Source: Silvibacterium acidisoli (GTDB lineage: Bacteria; Acidobacteriota; Terriglobia; Terriglobales; Acidobacteriaceae). Taken from it: DNA of 64,000 bases. Of this stretch, positions 17,555-26,628 are shown one piece after another (the stretch's first letter is position 1; every line of letters starts with the position of its first letter). Both the position numbers and the translations under genes were made by a program. A model generated the notes under the pieces. It worked only from the letters and a program-made list of their open reading frames with translations. It did no database searches and was not told the DNA's origin. The stretch lies in NCBI GenBank assembly GCA_022870745.1, contig CP085323.1, forward strand, positions 1,736,001-1,800,000, given 5' to 3'.

Positions 17555-18904
17555 ATGCAGATCATCGTCCTTGTAGCGCTCCTAGCATCGATTTATCAGA
17601 TCAAGCGCTATTCGGTGATTGATGCCGTCATCAATGTCTGGCTGCTTTGCTTCCTGATGCTGCCGGAGTTCTACAGTCTCGATATCCCGCACCTGCCGCC
17701 CCTCACTTTCGCGGGCGCGGCCTTGCTCCCGATCCTTTTCTATATCGTCATCTTCGAGCTACGGAAGCTGAAGCTGACGCCGGCGGATGTTCTGCTGGCG
17801 ATTTTCTTCCTGGGCGAGTTCTATTCAGAGGCTTCTCATACGACCCTGCAGAACGCGGGTCTTGTGCTCGTCGCGAGCATCCGGGCCGGTGCCGGCCCTT
17901 ACCTGATCGGCAGGCTCATCGCAGAACAGCCGGGCGTTCGCGAGCGCCTCACCAAACGATTCGTCCTGCTGGTCCTTATCGTTTCGGTGATCTCCGTGTG
18001 GGAATTCCGCATGGGCAACAATCTTTTCGTGAGCACCCTCAACCACCTCTTTCCAAACGAAGCCATCTTCGGAAATCAGCTGCGCGGTGGGCACGTGCGC
18101 GTCGCAGGCCCTTACATGAAGGCCGAACTGGCCGGAATGATCTTCGGTCCTGCGCTTCTCTTCGCCTTCTGGCTGCGCTACGTCAAGAAGCTCGAAGGCG
18201 ACGAAAAGAAATACCTGCGCGTGCGCAAGTCAACCATCGTGATGCTGGCAATTGCCGCCGCGCTCTACATGACCATCTCCCGCGGGCCGCTGCTCGGAGG
18301 CATCCTCGGCTGGCTGATTGCCCGGATCGGCACAGCCAAGAACATGAAGCTCACCGCCATTCTCACGGCGATTCTTTGCATCGCGGGCGGTACAGCGGGT
18401 TACGTCAAGGCCAAGGCTTATACGGCGGGCGATCTCTCCAGCGCCAAGGACCAGGATCAGGAAAACGCTATCTACCGTCGCATGCTGCTCGACGCCTACA
18501 AGCCCATCGTCGAGAAGGGCGGCCTGTTTGGTTATGGCATCGTCAATTTCCCCAAGGCCGAGGGTCAGGCTTCCATCGACAACCACTTCCTCTATCTTCA
18601 GGTGACGCAGGGCAAGCTTGGGCTGTGGACCTTTATCCTGCTCAACGCGGATGTGATGTTGATGACTCTTCTCTCGATCCGCAAGTTCAAGCAGAGGATC
18701 GATATCTGCTTTGCCCTTTGCATTGCTGGCGGTATCGCATCGATATTGCTCACCATCACCACGGTATACCTGGGTGGTCCCAGTTACACGATGCTCTTTC
18801 TCCTGCTGGGGTGGGGACAATCCCTTCGCCCGACAGAAGTCGCCGGGGCCGTGCAGGCTCCGGAACCAACCGCTCGCTTCCGGTTCCGGCGAGTCATCGT
18901 TTAA
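17555..18904 (+). CDS. O-antigen ligase/EPS polymerase family membrane protein
   Basis: This 449-residue protein has about eleven hydrophobic helices. A large loop follows the helix ending TISRGPLLGG, the segment in which Wzy_C-type ligases and polymerases keep their conserved Arg and Gly. The loop contains the YGIVNFPKAEG, DNHFLYL and VTQGKLGLW blocks, a pattern common in exopolysaccharide polymerases. It should join or polymerise undecaprenyl-linked repeat units in the periplasm. It starts 142 bases after Wzy-like copy 2 and is followed 27 bases later by an unknown membrane protein, so these two probably share a transcript. The ribosome site is weak. A 422-codon open frame overlaps it at +1 but has shadow-like composition. 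Confidence 0.75.
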   Translation: MQIIVLVALLASIYQIKRYSVIDAVINVWLLCFLMLPEFYSLDIPHLPPLTFAGAALLPILFYIVIFELRKLKLTPADVLLAIFFLGEFYSEASHTTLQNAGLVLVASIRAGAGPYLIGRLIAEQPGVRERLTKRFVLLVLIVSVISVWEFRMGNNLFVSTLNHLFPNEAIFGNQLRGGHVRVAGPYMKAELAGMIFGPALLFAFWLRYVKKLEGDEKKYLRVRKSTIVMLAIAAALYMTISRGPLLGGILGWLIARIGTAKNMKLTAILTAILCIAGGTAGYVKAKAYTAGDLSSAKDQDQENAIYRRMLLDAYKPIVEKGGLFGYGIVNFPKAEGQASIDNHFLYLQVTQGKLGLWTFILLNADVMLMTLLSIRKFKQRIDICFALCIAGGIASILLTITTVYLGGPSYTMLFLLLGWGQSLRPTEVAGAVQAPEPTARFRFRRVIV

Positions 18905-18931
18905 TCAGTTCTTAGAATCGAGACCTGTCGC

Positions 18932-20209
18932 ATGAAAGCTTTTGCTGCTGCCACCAGATGTTCCCCCATCCGGTTTCTCCTGTTCTGCCTGTGCGGATTA
19001 TGGGCCTCTGCCCTGCGCACGGTGAGAACGGAGAACCTGAGCAAGGGAACCGGACTCATCGACATGTATTGGGTCAATTTTTATCTGGTGAACTTTCGCG
19101 ACGGCTTCCATAAACGCGCGATCCTCGGCAGCATCACGAGATTGCTCGAGCCAGCGGGAGCGAGTCTGCTCTGCATCAATCTCTTCGCTTTCCTCGTTCT
19201 CTTCTGCCTGATCTTCCTCGTGGGCAGGCAGATTCTATCTGCAAACTCCGGTACGCTCTCCACTGCTCATGCAGCGGTCGCAGCCATCGTATTTGCCGGA
19301 GGCATCACGGGCGTTCTCTTCCAGACTGCCGGCGATCCCATGCAGGTGTGCATGCTTGTCGCCGTCGCCGCTTTCGTGTTGATGCAGCGCTCGCAGAGCA
19401 CCGGAGTTCGCCTGGCAATCGCGATTGCCGCATGCGGCCTGAATGCCGGCATTCACGAGGCATCCGTCTTCCTCATCGCCCCGGCTCTGCTGCTCGCTGC
19501 TCTCTACCGCGTGCGCGCAGTGATGCGACTGGGCATCATGGCTGTCATTGTCGCCGTGCTGCTGGGCGGCGTCACCCGCCTGACGAATGCAAATGGAAAC
19601 TCCACCTACACAGGCATCGGCGTTCATGTGCAACGCACCATCCACCTGGAACCGGATGTAACGCCTCCGCTTGGCGAGCTTTTGCGGCAGGAGATTCATG
19701 AACGGACCAAGGATTCCGCGGATATCCGCTTCACTGAATACATGATTGCCGGGCTGGGGATGACCTACCTGGCCGGGATGGTGCTGTTCTGCTGGCTATT
19801 GCCCGAGGGAGTTGCTGCACGCATGGCGATGCTCTGCGGCATCACGCTGGTCATCTCCGCGCCGCTCTACATCATTGCGCATGACTGGGGGCGCTGGTCT
19901 ACTTACACGCTTCTCATTTCGCTCTTCGCCGCTATGTCCATCTTTCGGTCCCCTGAACAGCCCACCGGATTCACCGTGCGATCGGGTGCAGGAATCTCAC
20001 GGCTGATCGGGCGCGTGAAGAGCAACTACTTCGTACTCGCCTTTGCTGTACTGGCTGTCATCCTGAGCATTCAGCCGCGATACATCGAGGAAGTGATGCC
20101 GACCAAGATTACGAAATCTCTGCTGCCCCTCTGCATTGCCGCAGTTCTGATGCTGGTGCTTAAAGACCGCAATGCGAGCGCTCAGTGGGAGCGCCCGGAA
20201 GCGGAATAG
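18932..20209 (+). CDS. Polytopic membrane protein of unknown function in EPS locus
   Basis: I do not recognise a named family. The 425-residue protein has about ten transmembrane helices. Polar motifs stand out: YLVNFRDGFHKRAILG after the first helix, GDP between helices 3 and 4, HEASVF in mid-protein and HDWGRWSTY in a later loop. Charged residues at the ends of periplasmic loops resemble GT-C transferases, so a lipid-linked-sugar transferase or a polymerase accessory protein is possible, but that is an inference. It lies 27 bases downstream of the ligase-like gene. Its last 28 bases overlap the end of the convergent glycosidase gene (20182-22785), so both stop codons sit in coding sequence of the opposite strand. 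Confidence 0.65.
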   Translation: MKAFAAATRCSPIRFLLFCLCGLWASALRTVRTENLSKGTGLIDMYWVNFYLVNFRDGFHKRAILGSITRLLEPAGASLLCINLFAFLVLFCLIFLVGRQILSANSGTLSTAHAAVAAIVFAGGITGVLFQTAGDPMQVCMLVAVAAFVLMQRSQSTGVRLAIAIAACGLNAGIHEASVFLIAPALLLAALYRVRAVMRLGIMAVIVAVLLGGVTRLTNANGNSTYTGIGVHVQRTIHLEPDVTPPLGELLRQEIHERTKDSADIRFTEYMIAGLGMTYLAGMVLFCWLLPEGVAARMAMLCGITLVISAPLYIIAHDWGRWSTYTLLISLFAAMSIFRSPEQPTGFTVRSGAGISRLIGRVKSNYFVLAFAVLAVILSIQPRYIEEVMPTKITKSLLPLCIAAVLMLVLKDRNASAQWERPEAE

Positions 20210-22785
20210 AGATACACGGACACGCTGTCCGGCGGAACCGTGTCGCCGCTGCTGACGTCCAGTCCCTCATCCGTCTTGAGGCTCACCTTCGCCTGCGTTG
20301 TGTTCGTTACCCAGTTCTGCGGAGCCTCGTTCGTGTCATACGGATTTGCCGGGGCCAACCGGATGCGCTTCACGCTCTTGCCCGGTGCGCCCGCGCCCGC
20401 CCAGGATACGGGATAGGACTTCGTGAGGCTCTCGTTCACAACTGCAATGGCGTAGCTATTGGGGTCCTTGTCGGACTGGAAGCAGTATGAGTAGATCGTC
20501 GGTACGCCCTTCTGCGGATTGATGCCATTGTGATTCGCCGGCAGATCGTAAGGCGCGGCGCCCACCGTCCCCGAGATAGAGCAGCCGATCATCTTACCGA
20601 CGACAAGATTGCTCGCCAGCTCGATTGCAAGCATGGTCGGACGCGGGCAGTAATCCCCACCGAAGATGGCGCGATTTTCATAACTGCATGCTCCACCGTA
20701 GTCGATCGCAGAACCGAAGATCTTGTAATACTTCGACGCGCCGAACTGGTAATACGCGGTCAGCTCGTAGAGATCCTGCGTCATGATGTCACCCACCTCC
20801 ATGCTTTGCAGGAACTGGTTGAAGGTGATGACCCCATAAGCGCCGCCGCCTGCGAATCCGTTCATCGATGACTGCGATGCCTTGCCGCCCTCGGTTCCGT
20901 TGTTCTCTTCGTAGACATTGGCCTTGCATTGGGTGGCGTGGTCAGCGCCGCAGGTCTTCTGCGCCTCGATTGCCTTCCACGTCTGGTAGACGCCATGGGC
21001 CGAATCGGCCTGGTGCATGTTTACGTAGGCCTCCGCGAAGGCCGGGCGATAGAGCAGCTCCGGCGTGGCATCGTCGTTCACCTCGCCCTGCGTGTACTGC
21101 TCAAGCTCGATGGCATCCGGATGGCCATCCCGCGCGACATCTTCAATGTAGGCGCCGCTCATGGCCGTCTGCACTCCCATGATCAGCTCCGTCTGCTTTC
21201 TGCGATAGCTCGGCACGCCACGCATCGCGGTCGCGATGGTGTTGAAGCGCGAGGTGTAGTCCTGGTACGCGCTGCCTTTGCCTTCTTTCGCGAAGCGGAA
21301 GCCAATTGCCTGCCCCACGAAGCCTCCATTCCAGTTCTCGTTTCCAAACGCCAGATGGATGGTATGGAAGACAGATGCGTATCCGCCAGGGGCAGCCGGA
21401 CCGCCGAGATCGATGCGCTTCGCGCCGTAGGCAGTGTTCTTGTCTCCGTAGAGAAAATCGATGAGCCCTTTGGCATCCGCCGCGGTGAAGGTAATGGGAA
21501 CAATCACCAGCGGGTCGACTTTCAATGTTTCGCAGAGATGCAGGAAGTCCTGCAGAGAGGTGTCGCCCGTGCCAGAGGTGTAAAAGGTCTGCGAAACGCC
21601 ATTGGCCGTCATCGGCCGGGCATTTGCCGGCAGGATCCAGCTATCGAGCGTCTCCGAGTCCGGTGACGGGTTGTAGCGCAGCGTACCAGGATTCCCCGGG
21701 CTGCCCGAGGCAAACGTCTTCTTCAGCGCATGCACATACGCATCGCTGAAGATCGTCGTGTTGGACGAATCTGTTGTCTCTGGCGCTTTCTCGAAGTCGA
21801 GATTGTCCAGGTACACCATTCCACCCTGCTGGGCCGTCCACTGAACCTGTATCTGCGAGTTGTTCTGCGTCATCGCGCCTTCTTCGATCTTGCAAGGCAC
21901 GCTGTACATCGCCCATTCCGAGGTGAGATTGGCGCGATAGGGACCGCAATGGAAGCCACCTTGCCGGTTCGCCTCAAACGAGAGGAGAGTCGAGCCGGAA
22001 ACCTGCTTGGCTGCGAACTTCAGAATGTAGTTGCCGTTCAGGCGGCGGAAGCGGTTCACAAAGGTTCCGCCCACTTCCATGTTGTCCATCAGGAAACGCA
22101 GAGTCGCCGTACCGCCATGGCTGACATCGAGCTTATAGCTGGAGGCACCGCAGCCTCCGCAAACGTCATCGGACTCTTCCGAGATGTGGCCGCCATCCGC
22201 CGCCGCTGCCGTAACTCCCCAGTTGCCCGAGGTAAGCTGTGCTTCGTTCAGCGGAGAGAATTTCTGAGTCAGCACCACCAGGTCTCCGACTGCGATCGGG
22301 GCCGCGCACGCCGGGGCAAAACTATAAGTCGCGCCGTTGGGCGATGTCCCTGTCTTGGTATTGCCGGTGATGGTTGCCTTACAGTCCAGTTCCGGACCGC
22401 CCTTCGAACAATCGGGGCTGTCCGGGCCGCAGGACTGCACGACGTGGAGCTTCGCGCCCTTCCACCAGTCTGCCGGCACCTGGTCGTACTGCGTGTTGTT
22501 GATATTGGTATTGAACTTCGTGGCCGAAAGCGGATGCCCGCCTTCCTGCACCTGCCACATCTGCTGCAGCAGTGCTCCCTCACCGCCGACATTGCCCGGC
22601 AGCAACAGGTTTTTGTAGATCATGCCGGAGTCATAGCTCGTCGGCGTGCCCATGTTTGCGCCTGGCTTCTCCGTGTGCGCGTGGATCACATGCTCGGGAT
22701 CTACGGTGATCGTCGTTTGCGCACGGGCCGACAGGGAAAGCAAAAGCAGCGAGGGAAGAACGGCAACAATTGATCTCTTTTTCAC
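20182..22785 (-). CDS. Secreted clan-A glycosidase-like protein without lectin tail
   Basis: This 867-residue exported protein is paralogous to the front half of the 1433-residue protein at 2408-6709. A signal peptide covers residues 1-22 (ending SARAQ). The N-terminal part matches its paralog (MGTPTSYDSGMIYKNLL against the DSGQMMKNLV block). A CBM-like jelly-roll domain (about 200-330) ends MVYLDNLDF. The barrel region follows with FGNENWNGGF and VYEENNGTEGG, the same two Glu-bearing motifs as in the paralog. A beta-sandwich of about 100 residues closes the protein. It has more cysteines (CGGCG near residue 205), suggesting extracellular disulfides. It begins with GTG 9 bases after the SGNH gene, so it is the last gene of the minus-strand operon from 28116. 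It probably trims or degrades an exopolysaccharide. Confidence 0.7.
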   Translation of the reverse strand: MKKRSIVAVLPSLLLLSLSARAQTTITVDPEHVIHAHTEKPGANMGTPTSYDSGMIYKNLLLPGNVGGEGALLQQMWQVQEGGHPLSATKFNTNINNTQYDQVPADWWKGAKLHVVQSCGPDSPDCSKGGPELDCKATITGNTKTGTSPNGATYSFAPACAAPIAVGDLVVLTQKFSPLNEAQLTSGNWGVTAAAADGGHISEESDDVCGGCGASSYKLDVSHGGTATLRFLMDNMEVGGTFVNRFRRLNGNYILKFAAKQVSGSTLLSFEANRQGGFHCGPYRANLTSEWAMYSVPCKIEEGAMTQNNSQIQVQWTAQQGGMVYLDNLDFEKAPETTDSSNTTIFSDAYVHALKKTFASGSPGNPGTLRYNPSPDSETLDSWILPANARPMTANGVSQTFYTSGTGDTSLQDFLHLCETLKVDPLVIVPITFTAADAKGLIDFLYGDKNTAYGAKRIDLGGPAAPGGYASVFHTIHLAFGNENWNGGFVGQAIGFRFAKEGKGSAYQDYTSRFNTIATAMRGVPSYRRKQTELIMGVQTAMSGAYIEDVARDGHPDAIELEQYTQGEVNDDATPELLYRPAFAEAYVNMHQADSAHGVYQTWKAIEAQKTCGADHATQCKANVYEENNGTEGGKASQSSMNGFAGGGAYGVITFNQFLQSMEVGDIMTQDLYELTAYYQFGASKYYKIFGSAIDYGGACSYENRAIFGGDYCPRPTMLAIELASNLVVGKMIGCSISGTVGAAPYDLPANHNGINPQKGVPTIYSYCFQSDKDPNSYAIAVVNESLTKSYPVSWAGAGAPGKSVKRIRLAPANPYDTNEAPQNWVTNTTQAKVSLKTDEGLDVSSGDTVPPDSVSVYLYSASGRSH

Positions 22786-22794
22786 GCGTGATCT

Positions 22795-23517
22795 TTAATT
22801 CTTTCGAAAGAAGATGTTGTTCACGGATAGCAGCTTCAGGTCCATTCTTACGTAGTTCCGGCGGCGCATATGCACGCCGTCAATCGCGAATCCATTGCGC
22901 GAATTCTGCAGCGACTCGTTGAAGTCCACCAGTCGCACGCGAGCACCACTGTCTTTCCAGCGATTGACTTCCTGAGCAATCTGCCGGTTCAGAGCATCCA
23001 CCTTTGGCAATAGCGATCCATTGTCCTGGTAAATGGGGGGAATCGTGCCAACCAATACTTCCATCTTTTTCTGCAGCGCTCGTTGAATCATCTGATGCAG
23101 ATTGCCGATGGTAGTAGCGGGATCGACACCTGTAAGCACGTCATTGGTACCGCCCAGTAACACCACGCGCGTGAAGTAGCTGTCAGTGACATCGTTGAAT
23201 CGCGAAAGCATCTGGCCGGTCGTATTGCCGTAAATGCCGAAGTTGACCGCGGGAAGCGTCCACATCTCGGTGATCGAATCACCGAAGAATACTACATCGG
23301 GAGCAGCCTTAAGGCGTGTCGTAAACACCAGCGTGAGCGCAATGCTGAGCACCCACGCAGCGATCCACAAAGAGGCTTTCCTGCGCCGTGGAGGAAGAGT
23401 TGGCGCACTCACGACCCTGGGTTGCGGACGCGAGAAACCGCCGGCGCTGTAAGGGGATGCCATTGCGATACCAAGTATGGGCGACGCCGACCGGGAGGGG
23501 AGTGGGATCCGGAACAT
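22795..23517 (-). CDS. Membrane-anchored SGNH/GDSL esterase
   Basis: This protein of about 240 residues has one N-terminal membrane segment (about 48-68) followed by an SGNH hydrolase domain. Block I is FFGDSITEMW (catalytic Ser), block III is GGTND (oxyanion Asn) and block V is DGVHM, supplying Asp and His. The domain is short, as in acyl- or acetyl-esterases acting on glycans. With the anchor it should face the periplasm and may remove O-acetyl groups put on the EPS by the acetyltransferases in this region. GAGGA lies 9 bases before the ATG at 23517; the frame's first ATG at 23523 is only 3 bases from it, so the second is preferred. It sits 9 bases upstream of the glycosidase gene. Confidence 0.8.
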   Translation of the reverse strand: MFRIPLPSRSASPILGIAMASPYSAGGFSRPQPRVVSAPTLPPRRRKASLWIAAWVLSIALTLVFTTRLKAAPDVVFFGDSITEMWTLPAVNFGIYGNTTGQMLSRFNDVTDSYFTRVVLLGGTNDVLTGVDPATTIGNLHQMIQRALQKKMEVLVGTIPPIYQDNGSLLPKVDALNRQIAQEVNRWKDSGARVRLVDFNESLQNSRNGFAIDGVHMRRRNYVRMDLKLLSVNNIFFRKN

Positions 23518-23595
23518 AGGCATGCTTCCTCATATTTTCTAGACTCGTAGCTGGCCGCGCTCACCCATTCTACTCGCTTCGCGCGAGCTGGCCGA

Positions 23596-25002
23596 TTAAG
23601 ACTTTGACTTCCATATCTCAAGTCGCGCGGCAGGTGAAACGCCCGAAGACTCTCTGAGAATAGGATCCTGTTTACCGTCGAACAGCTGCTCGAAAAATGC
23701 CAGAGCATAGCGGTCGACAATGCGATATGCCAGGCGCGGATCGATGTCGCCTCCTGTCGAGAGCTTCCTGAGCGGTGAATAGATCGCTTTATCCGAAAAA
23801 TTCCAGTGGCTCGTGCCATCGATGAAGAGGCGATAACCGCCATAACGTTTCAGGCTGGCATCGACAGCGGCGATGTCTTCCTGGTTCATCAGCCAGTACT
23901 GCTTGTCGCTTTCCGGACTCTTCGGATCGAGTGGCGGAATCAGCTTTTCGTCGTAATTCCCCTCATAGATCAGCATCCACGGCTTGGACAAACCGGAGCG
24001 TGCGATTTCACCAAGCGTCCAGCCATCCAGGTTCAGGGCTCCACGCACGCGCGGATCGCGATAGGCGAACTCCTGCGCCGTCGCTCCGCCGATCGAGTGC
24101 CCCAGCGCGGCTACCCGGCCCATGTCGAGCCTGCCGTAGAGCGGATTCTTCGGGTCGCGGTTGTAGGCTTCGAGCTGATCGAGGACGAAGACATCGTCCT
24201 GTGTCAGCGTGGCCACAAATCCATTGGCGATCGCACGCTGCTCGTCGGCATTCGAATGAGCGAAGTTCGCAAGCTCCGGAGCATAACGTGAGTCCATGAC
24301 ACGGCCATCGGGAAATGCCACTTCTCCGGAATAGTAAGTGTGATCGATGCTGGCGACGATGTAGCCGTGGCTCGCCAGCTCCTGCATCAGGAAAGTGCTC
24401 TGCGTTCTCTGCCCTGTCCATGCTGGATTAAAGATCAGCAATGGATAAGCCTGCTTTGCAGATGACATCGGCGCGTCTGTGTAGGAACTGGTGCGCACTA
24501 CCGACTGGTATGACGAAAGCAATGTCGTCTCGGTGCGCCGGCGATAGACGGCGAGTTTTCCCTCTGCGACTGCGGGGTACCAGACCTGCACCATGAGCTC
24601 ACGATGTCCGCTCGGAGAAAATCCATGTTCATCTGCGCGGCTTGCATCGACCATATAGAAAAGGCGCGTGCCGATTGCATACGGCCCTGTCGGCTTCGGC
24701 AGGCGGAACATCGGAAGCGCCCAGGAGACTGCAATCGTCGCGAACGCGAGGAGAAGACAGAGCAGTCCGCTCCAGCGCAAGCCACGCACAGGCGAGAGCA
24801 CAAGGAAAAGAATCCAGAGTGAGGCGAGATAGACAGGGATGATCTGCCAGTGCATGCCCTCACGCACCACGTGCGCGATCAGCACCGCTACCAGCGCGGC
24901 GGCGAAAAGTCCGGTGATCCAGCGAGGCAGATTTCGGCTTACCAGACTCGCAACGCCAAAAAATACTACGAGCAATGTTGCAGTCAGCTCAAAAACGCGC
25001 AT
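23596..25002 (-). CDS. Alpha/beta hydrolase, PAF-acetylhydrolase/dienelactone-hydrolase type, with membrane segments
   Basis: This 468-residue protein has four hydrophobic segments in its first 110 residues, then a hydrolase domain. The nucleophile elbow is GHSIGG (about residue 298). HGY and WYPA blocks lie earlier and GTSHWNF carries the probable catalytic His (about 408). The domain resembles platelet-activating-factor acetylhydrolase isoform II and related lipases, which cleave short acyl esters. An N-terminal membrane bundle on this fold is seen in other bacteria, and the catalytic domain probably lies outside the cytoplasmic membrane. It is 12 bases downstream of a GT2 gene and 78 bases upstream of the SGNH esterase, within the accessory operon, so a second de-acylation activity on the polymer is plausible. 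The substrate is unknown. Confidence 0.7.
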   Translation of the reverse strand: MRVFELTATLLVVFFGVASLVSRNLPRWITGLFAAALVAVLIAHVVREGMHWQIIPVYLASLWILFLVLSPVRGLRWSGLLCLLLAFATIAVSWALPMFRLPKPTGPYAIGTRLFYMVDASRADEHGFSPSGHRELMVQVWYPAVAEGKLAVYRRRTETTLLSSYQSVVRTSSYTDAPMSSAKQAYPLLIFNPAWTGQRTQSTFLMQELASHGYIVASIDHTYYSGEVAFPDGRVMDSRYAPELANFAHSNADEQRAIANGFVATLTQDDVFVLDQLEAYNRDPKNPLYGRLDMGRVAALGHSIGGATAQEFAYRDPRVRGALNLDGWTLGEIARSGLSKPWMLIYEGNYDEKLIPPLDPKSPESDKQYWLMNQEDIAAVDASLKRYGGYRLFIDGTSHWNFSDKAIYSPLRKLSTGGDIDPRLAYRIVDRYALAFFEQLFDGKQDPILRESSGVSPAARLEIWKSKS

Positions 25003-25014
25003 GCGTATTAGACC

Positions 25015-26034
25015 TTACTTTGCGCCGCTTGGCTCCTTGTATTCGATCAAAGTGCGACGCGTGCCGCGCCGGCGATCGAACTCATAGCGAAGCTGCCCAA
25101 TGCAGATAGGCACCTGTTGCAGGTGCGAATGGATTCCATACAGCAGAAGCGTGGCTGCATCATTCGACTTCCAGCGAGATTTCCATGCAGAGCGCAGCGA
25201 CAATACCGCCAGCATCGCCACCCAGAGAGCGAATGGCCACACGGTGCGGAATGCGATGCCGGTCACAACAGCAACCACGAACGAAAGCATCCAGAAGCCG
25301 CCGCGTATCAGGTTGCGGCGTCGTTCGCCTTCCCAGAAAGGATCGGCCGTATTGCGGAATCGCCGCGAGACCTCTGCGAACGCATGCCCTGCGCGTGTAG
25401 CCCGCTTCCAGTACTGGCCCCAGCGTGTCATCTGCAGATCGTGCCCGGTCATGGGCTTGTCGACGTGCAGAATGCTGTAGCCTGCGGCGCGCATGCGCCG
25501 GCAGAGCTCCGGCTCTTCGCCTGCGATCAGTTCTCCATCGTAGCCGTCCATCTGTTCAAGCACAGAGCGGCGCATCAACACATCGCCGCCGCAGAACTCG
25601 ACGATTCCCGGCGCATATACCCAATCCAGATCGAGAATCCGGTTATAGATCGAGTGCTCGGGATGCATCTCGCGGCGATGCCCCCAGACCGCGGCAACGG
25701 TCGTATCCTTTTCCATCTCCGCGCGCGCTTCGCGCACAAAGTCGGGATGCAAAACCGTATCGCCATCGAGAAAGAGAATGTACTCACCGCGCGCCGCACG
25801 CCAGCCTGCATTGCGGCCCAGCGCGGCGGAGGGGCGATCCGCTTGAAGCACGATCACCTCCGCGCCGTAGGAAGCAGCGCGCTCGGGACTGCCGTCCTTT
25901 GAAGCCGAATCGACATAAACGATCTCGACGCCGTCTTCAACCCCGCGAATCTGCTTGAGGGAGTCGAGACAACGCACCAGCCGCTGCCCTTCATCGCGCC
26001 CGATCACCACGACGGAAATTGCAGGGGAGCTCAT
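25015..26034 (-). CDS. Glycosyltransferase family 2 with C-terminal membrane helices
   Basis: This 339-residue GT-A protein starts ISVVVIGRDEG. It has VDSASKDGS, the DGD metal motif in LFLDGDTVL (about 92), a GGDVLMRR acceptor block and GEEPELCRRMR (about 170), where GEE is the usual acidic catalytic region. A pair of hydrophobic helices follows at about 250-290. It should add a sugar from an NDP-donor to a lipid-linked intermediate at the membrane. It overlaps the upstream acetyltransferase gene by four bases (ATGA), so translation is coupled, and it precedes the alpha/beta hydrolase gene by 12 bases. The donor cannot be read. Confidence 0.8.
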   Translation of the reverse strand: MSSPAISVVVIGRDEGQRLVRCLDSLKQIRGVEDGVEIVYVDSASKDGSPERAASYGAEVIVLQADRPSAALGRNAGWRAARGEYILFLDGDTVLHPDFVREARAEMEKDTTVAAVWGHRREMHPEHSIYNRILDLDWVYAPGIVEFCGGDVLMRRSVLEQMDGYDGELIAGEEPELCRRMRAAGYSILHVDKPMTGHDLQMTRWGQYWKRATRAGHAFAEVSRRFRNTADPFWEGERRRNLIRGGFWMLSFVVAVVTGIAFRTVWPFALWVAMLAVLSLRSAWKSRWKSNDAATLLLYGIHSHLQQVPICIGQLRYEFDRRRGTRRTLIEYKEPSGAK

Positions 26035-26588
26035 GGATTCTTTCCTCCCTCTGCCATCAGCAAAGTCTCCGAATGATCGGCCTCCCGCTCCTTGCGTGGA
26101 ATGATCCGCGCCGGAATACCGACCGCGATGGAGTTCGCCGGCACATCTTTAATGACAACTGCATTCGCGCCAATGGCAACATCGTCGCCTATATGAATAG
26201 GTCCGAGAATTTTCGCGCCCGCTCCGACGTCCACGCGATTGCCAAGCACCGGGGCACCGCGAACGCCAGTATGGCGCAGGCCGATCGTCACACCGTTGCG
26301 AATCACACAGTCGTCGCCGATCACCACATCGCCGCTGACGATGACTCCGCCGAAGTGGTCGATGCGAAAGCGCCTGCCAAGCGTGACCTCACAGGGCAAC
26401 TCAATGCCGGTAAGAATTTCGGAGACCGGTTTGAGCAATTTGTAGAGAAACGAAAACGGCAGGCGAAGGAAACGGGAGCGGATGCCGTAGCGCCACCGCC
26501 CGAAGCGGTAAACCACCATCACCCACATGCCCTGCCGCGACCAGTCGCGGTCGTAGGTCTGCCAGTCTTCCCGAAGATTCTTGAACAT
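26031..26588 (-). CDS. Serine-acetyltransferase-like (CysE/WcaB-type) hexapeptide acetyltransferase
   Basis: This 185-residue protein has an alpha-helical N-terminal part (MFKNLREDWQTYDRDW) and a left-handed beta-helix from about residue 75 (IDHFGG, VVIGDD, PVLGNR, VDVGAGAKILG, IHIGDD, VAIGAN). The HFGG histidine and the GVTIG turn match serine O-acetyltransferases and the WcaB-like transferases of EPS loci. Context favours sugar O-acetylation over cysteine synthesis, since no cysK or sulfur gene is near. The frame stays open 59 codons further upstream, but that extension is Arg/Ser-rich and overlaps the regulator gene; the conserved family start is the ATG at 26588, 40 bases after the regulator stop. 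Its end overlaps the GT2 start by four bases. Confidence 0.8.
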   Translation of the reverse strand: MFKNLREDWQTYDRDWSRQGMWVMVVYRFGRWRYGIRSRFLRLPFSFLYKLLKPVSEILTGIELPCEVTLGRRFRIDHFGGVIVSGDVVIGDDCVIRNGVTIGLRHTGVRGAPVLGNRVDVGAGAKILGPIHIGDDVAIGANAVVIKDVPANSIAVGIPARIIPRKEREADHSETLLMAEGGKNP

Positions 26589-26628
26589 CGCCGGCTCTCT
26601 CGCGCGGACGAAGCAGCCGTACAGGCCG

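Noticed and set aside
17647-18915. 422-codon plus-strand frame overlapping the ligase-like gene
   Set aside because: Its translation is Arg/His/Pro-rich without hydrophobic helices or motifs, while the overlapping frame 17555-18904 gives a clean membrane protein.
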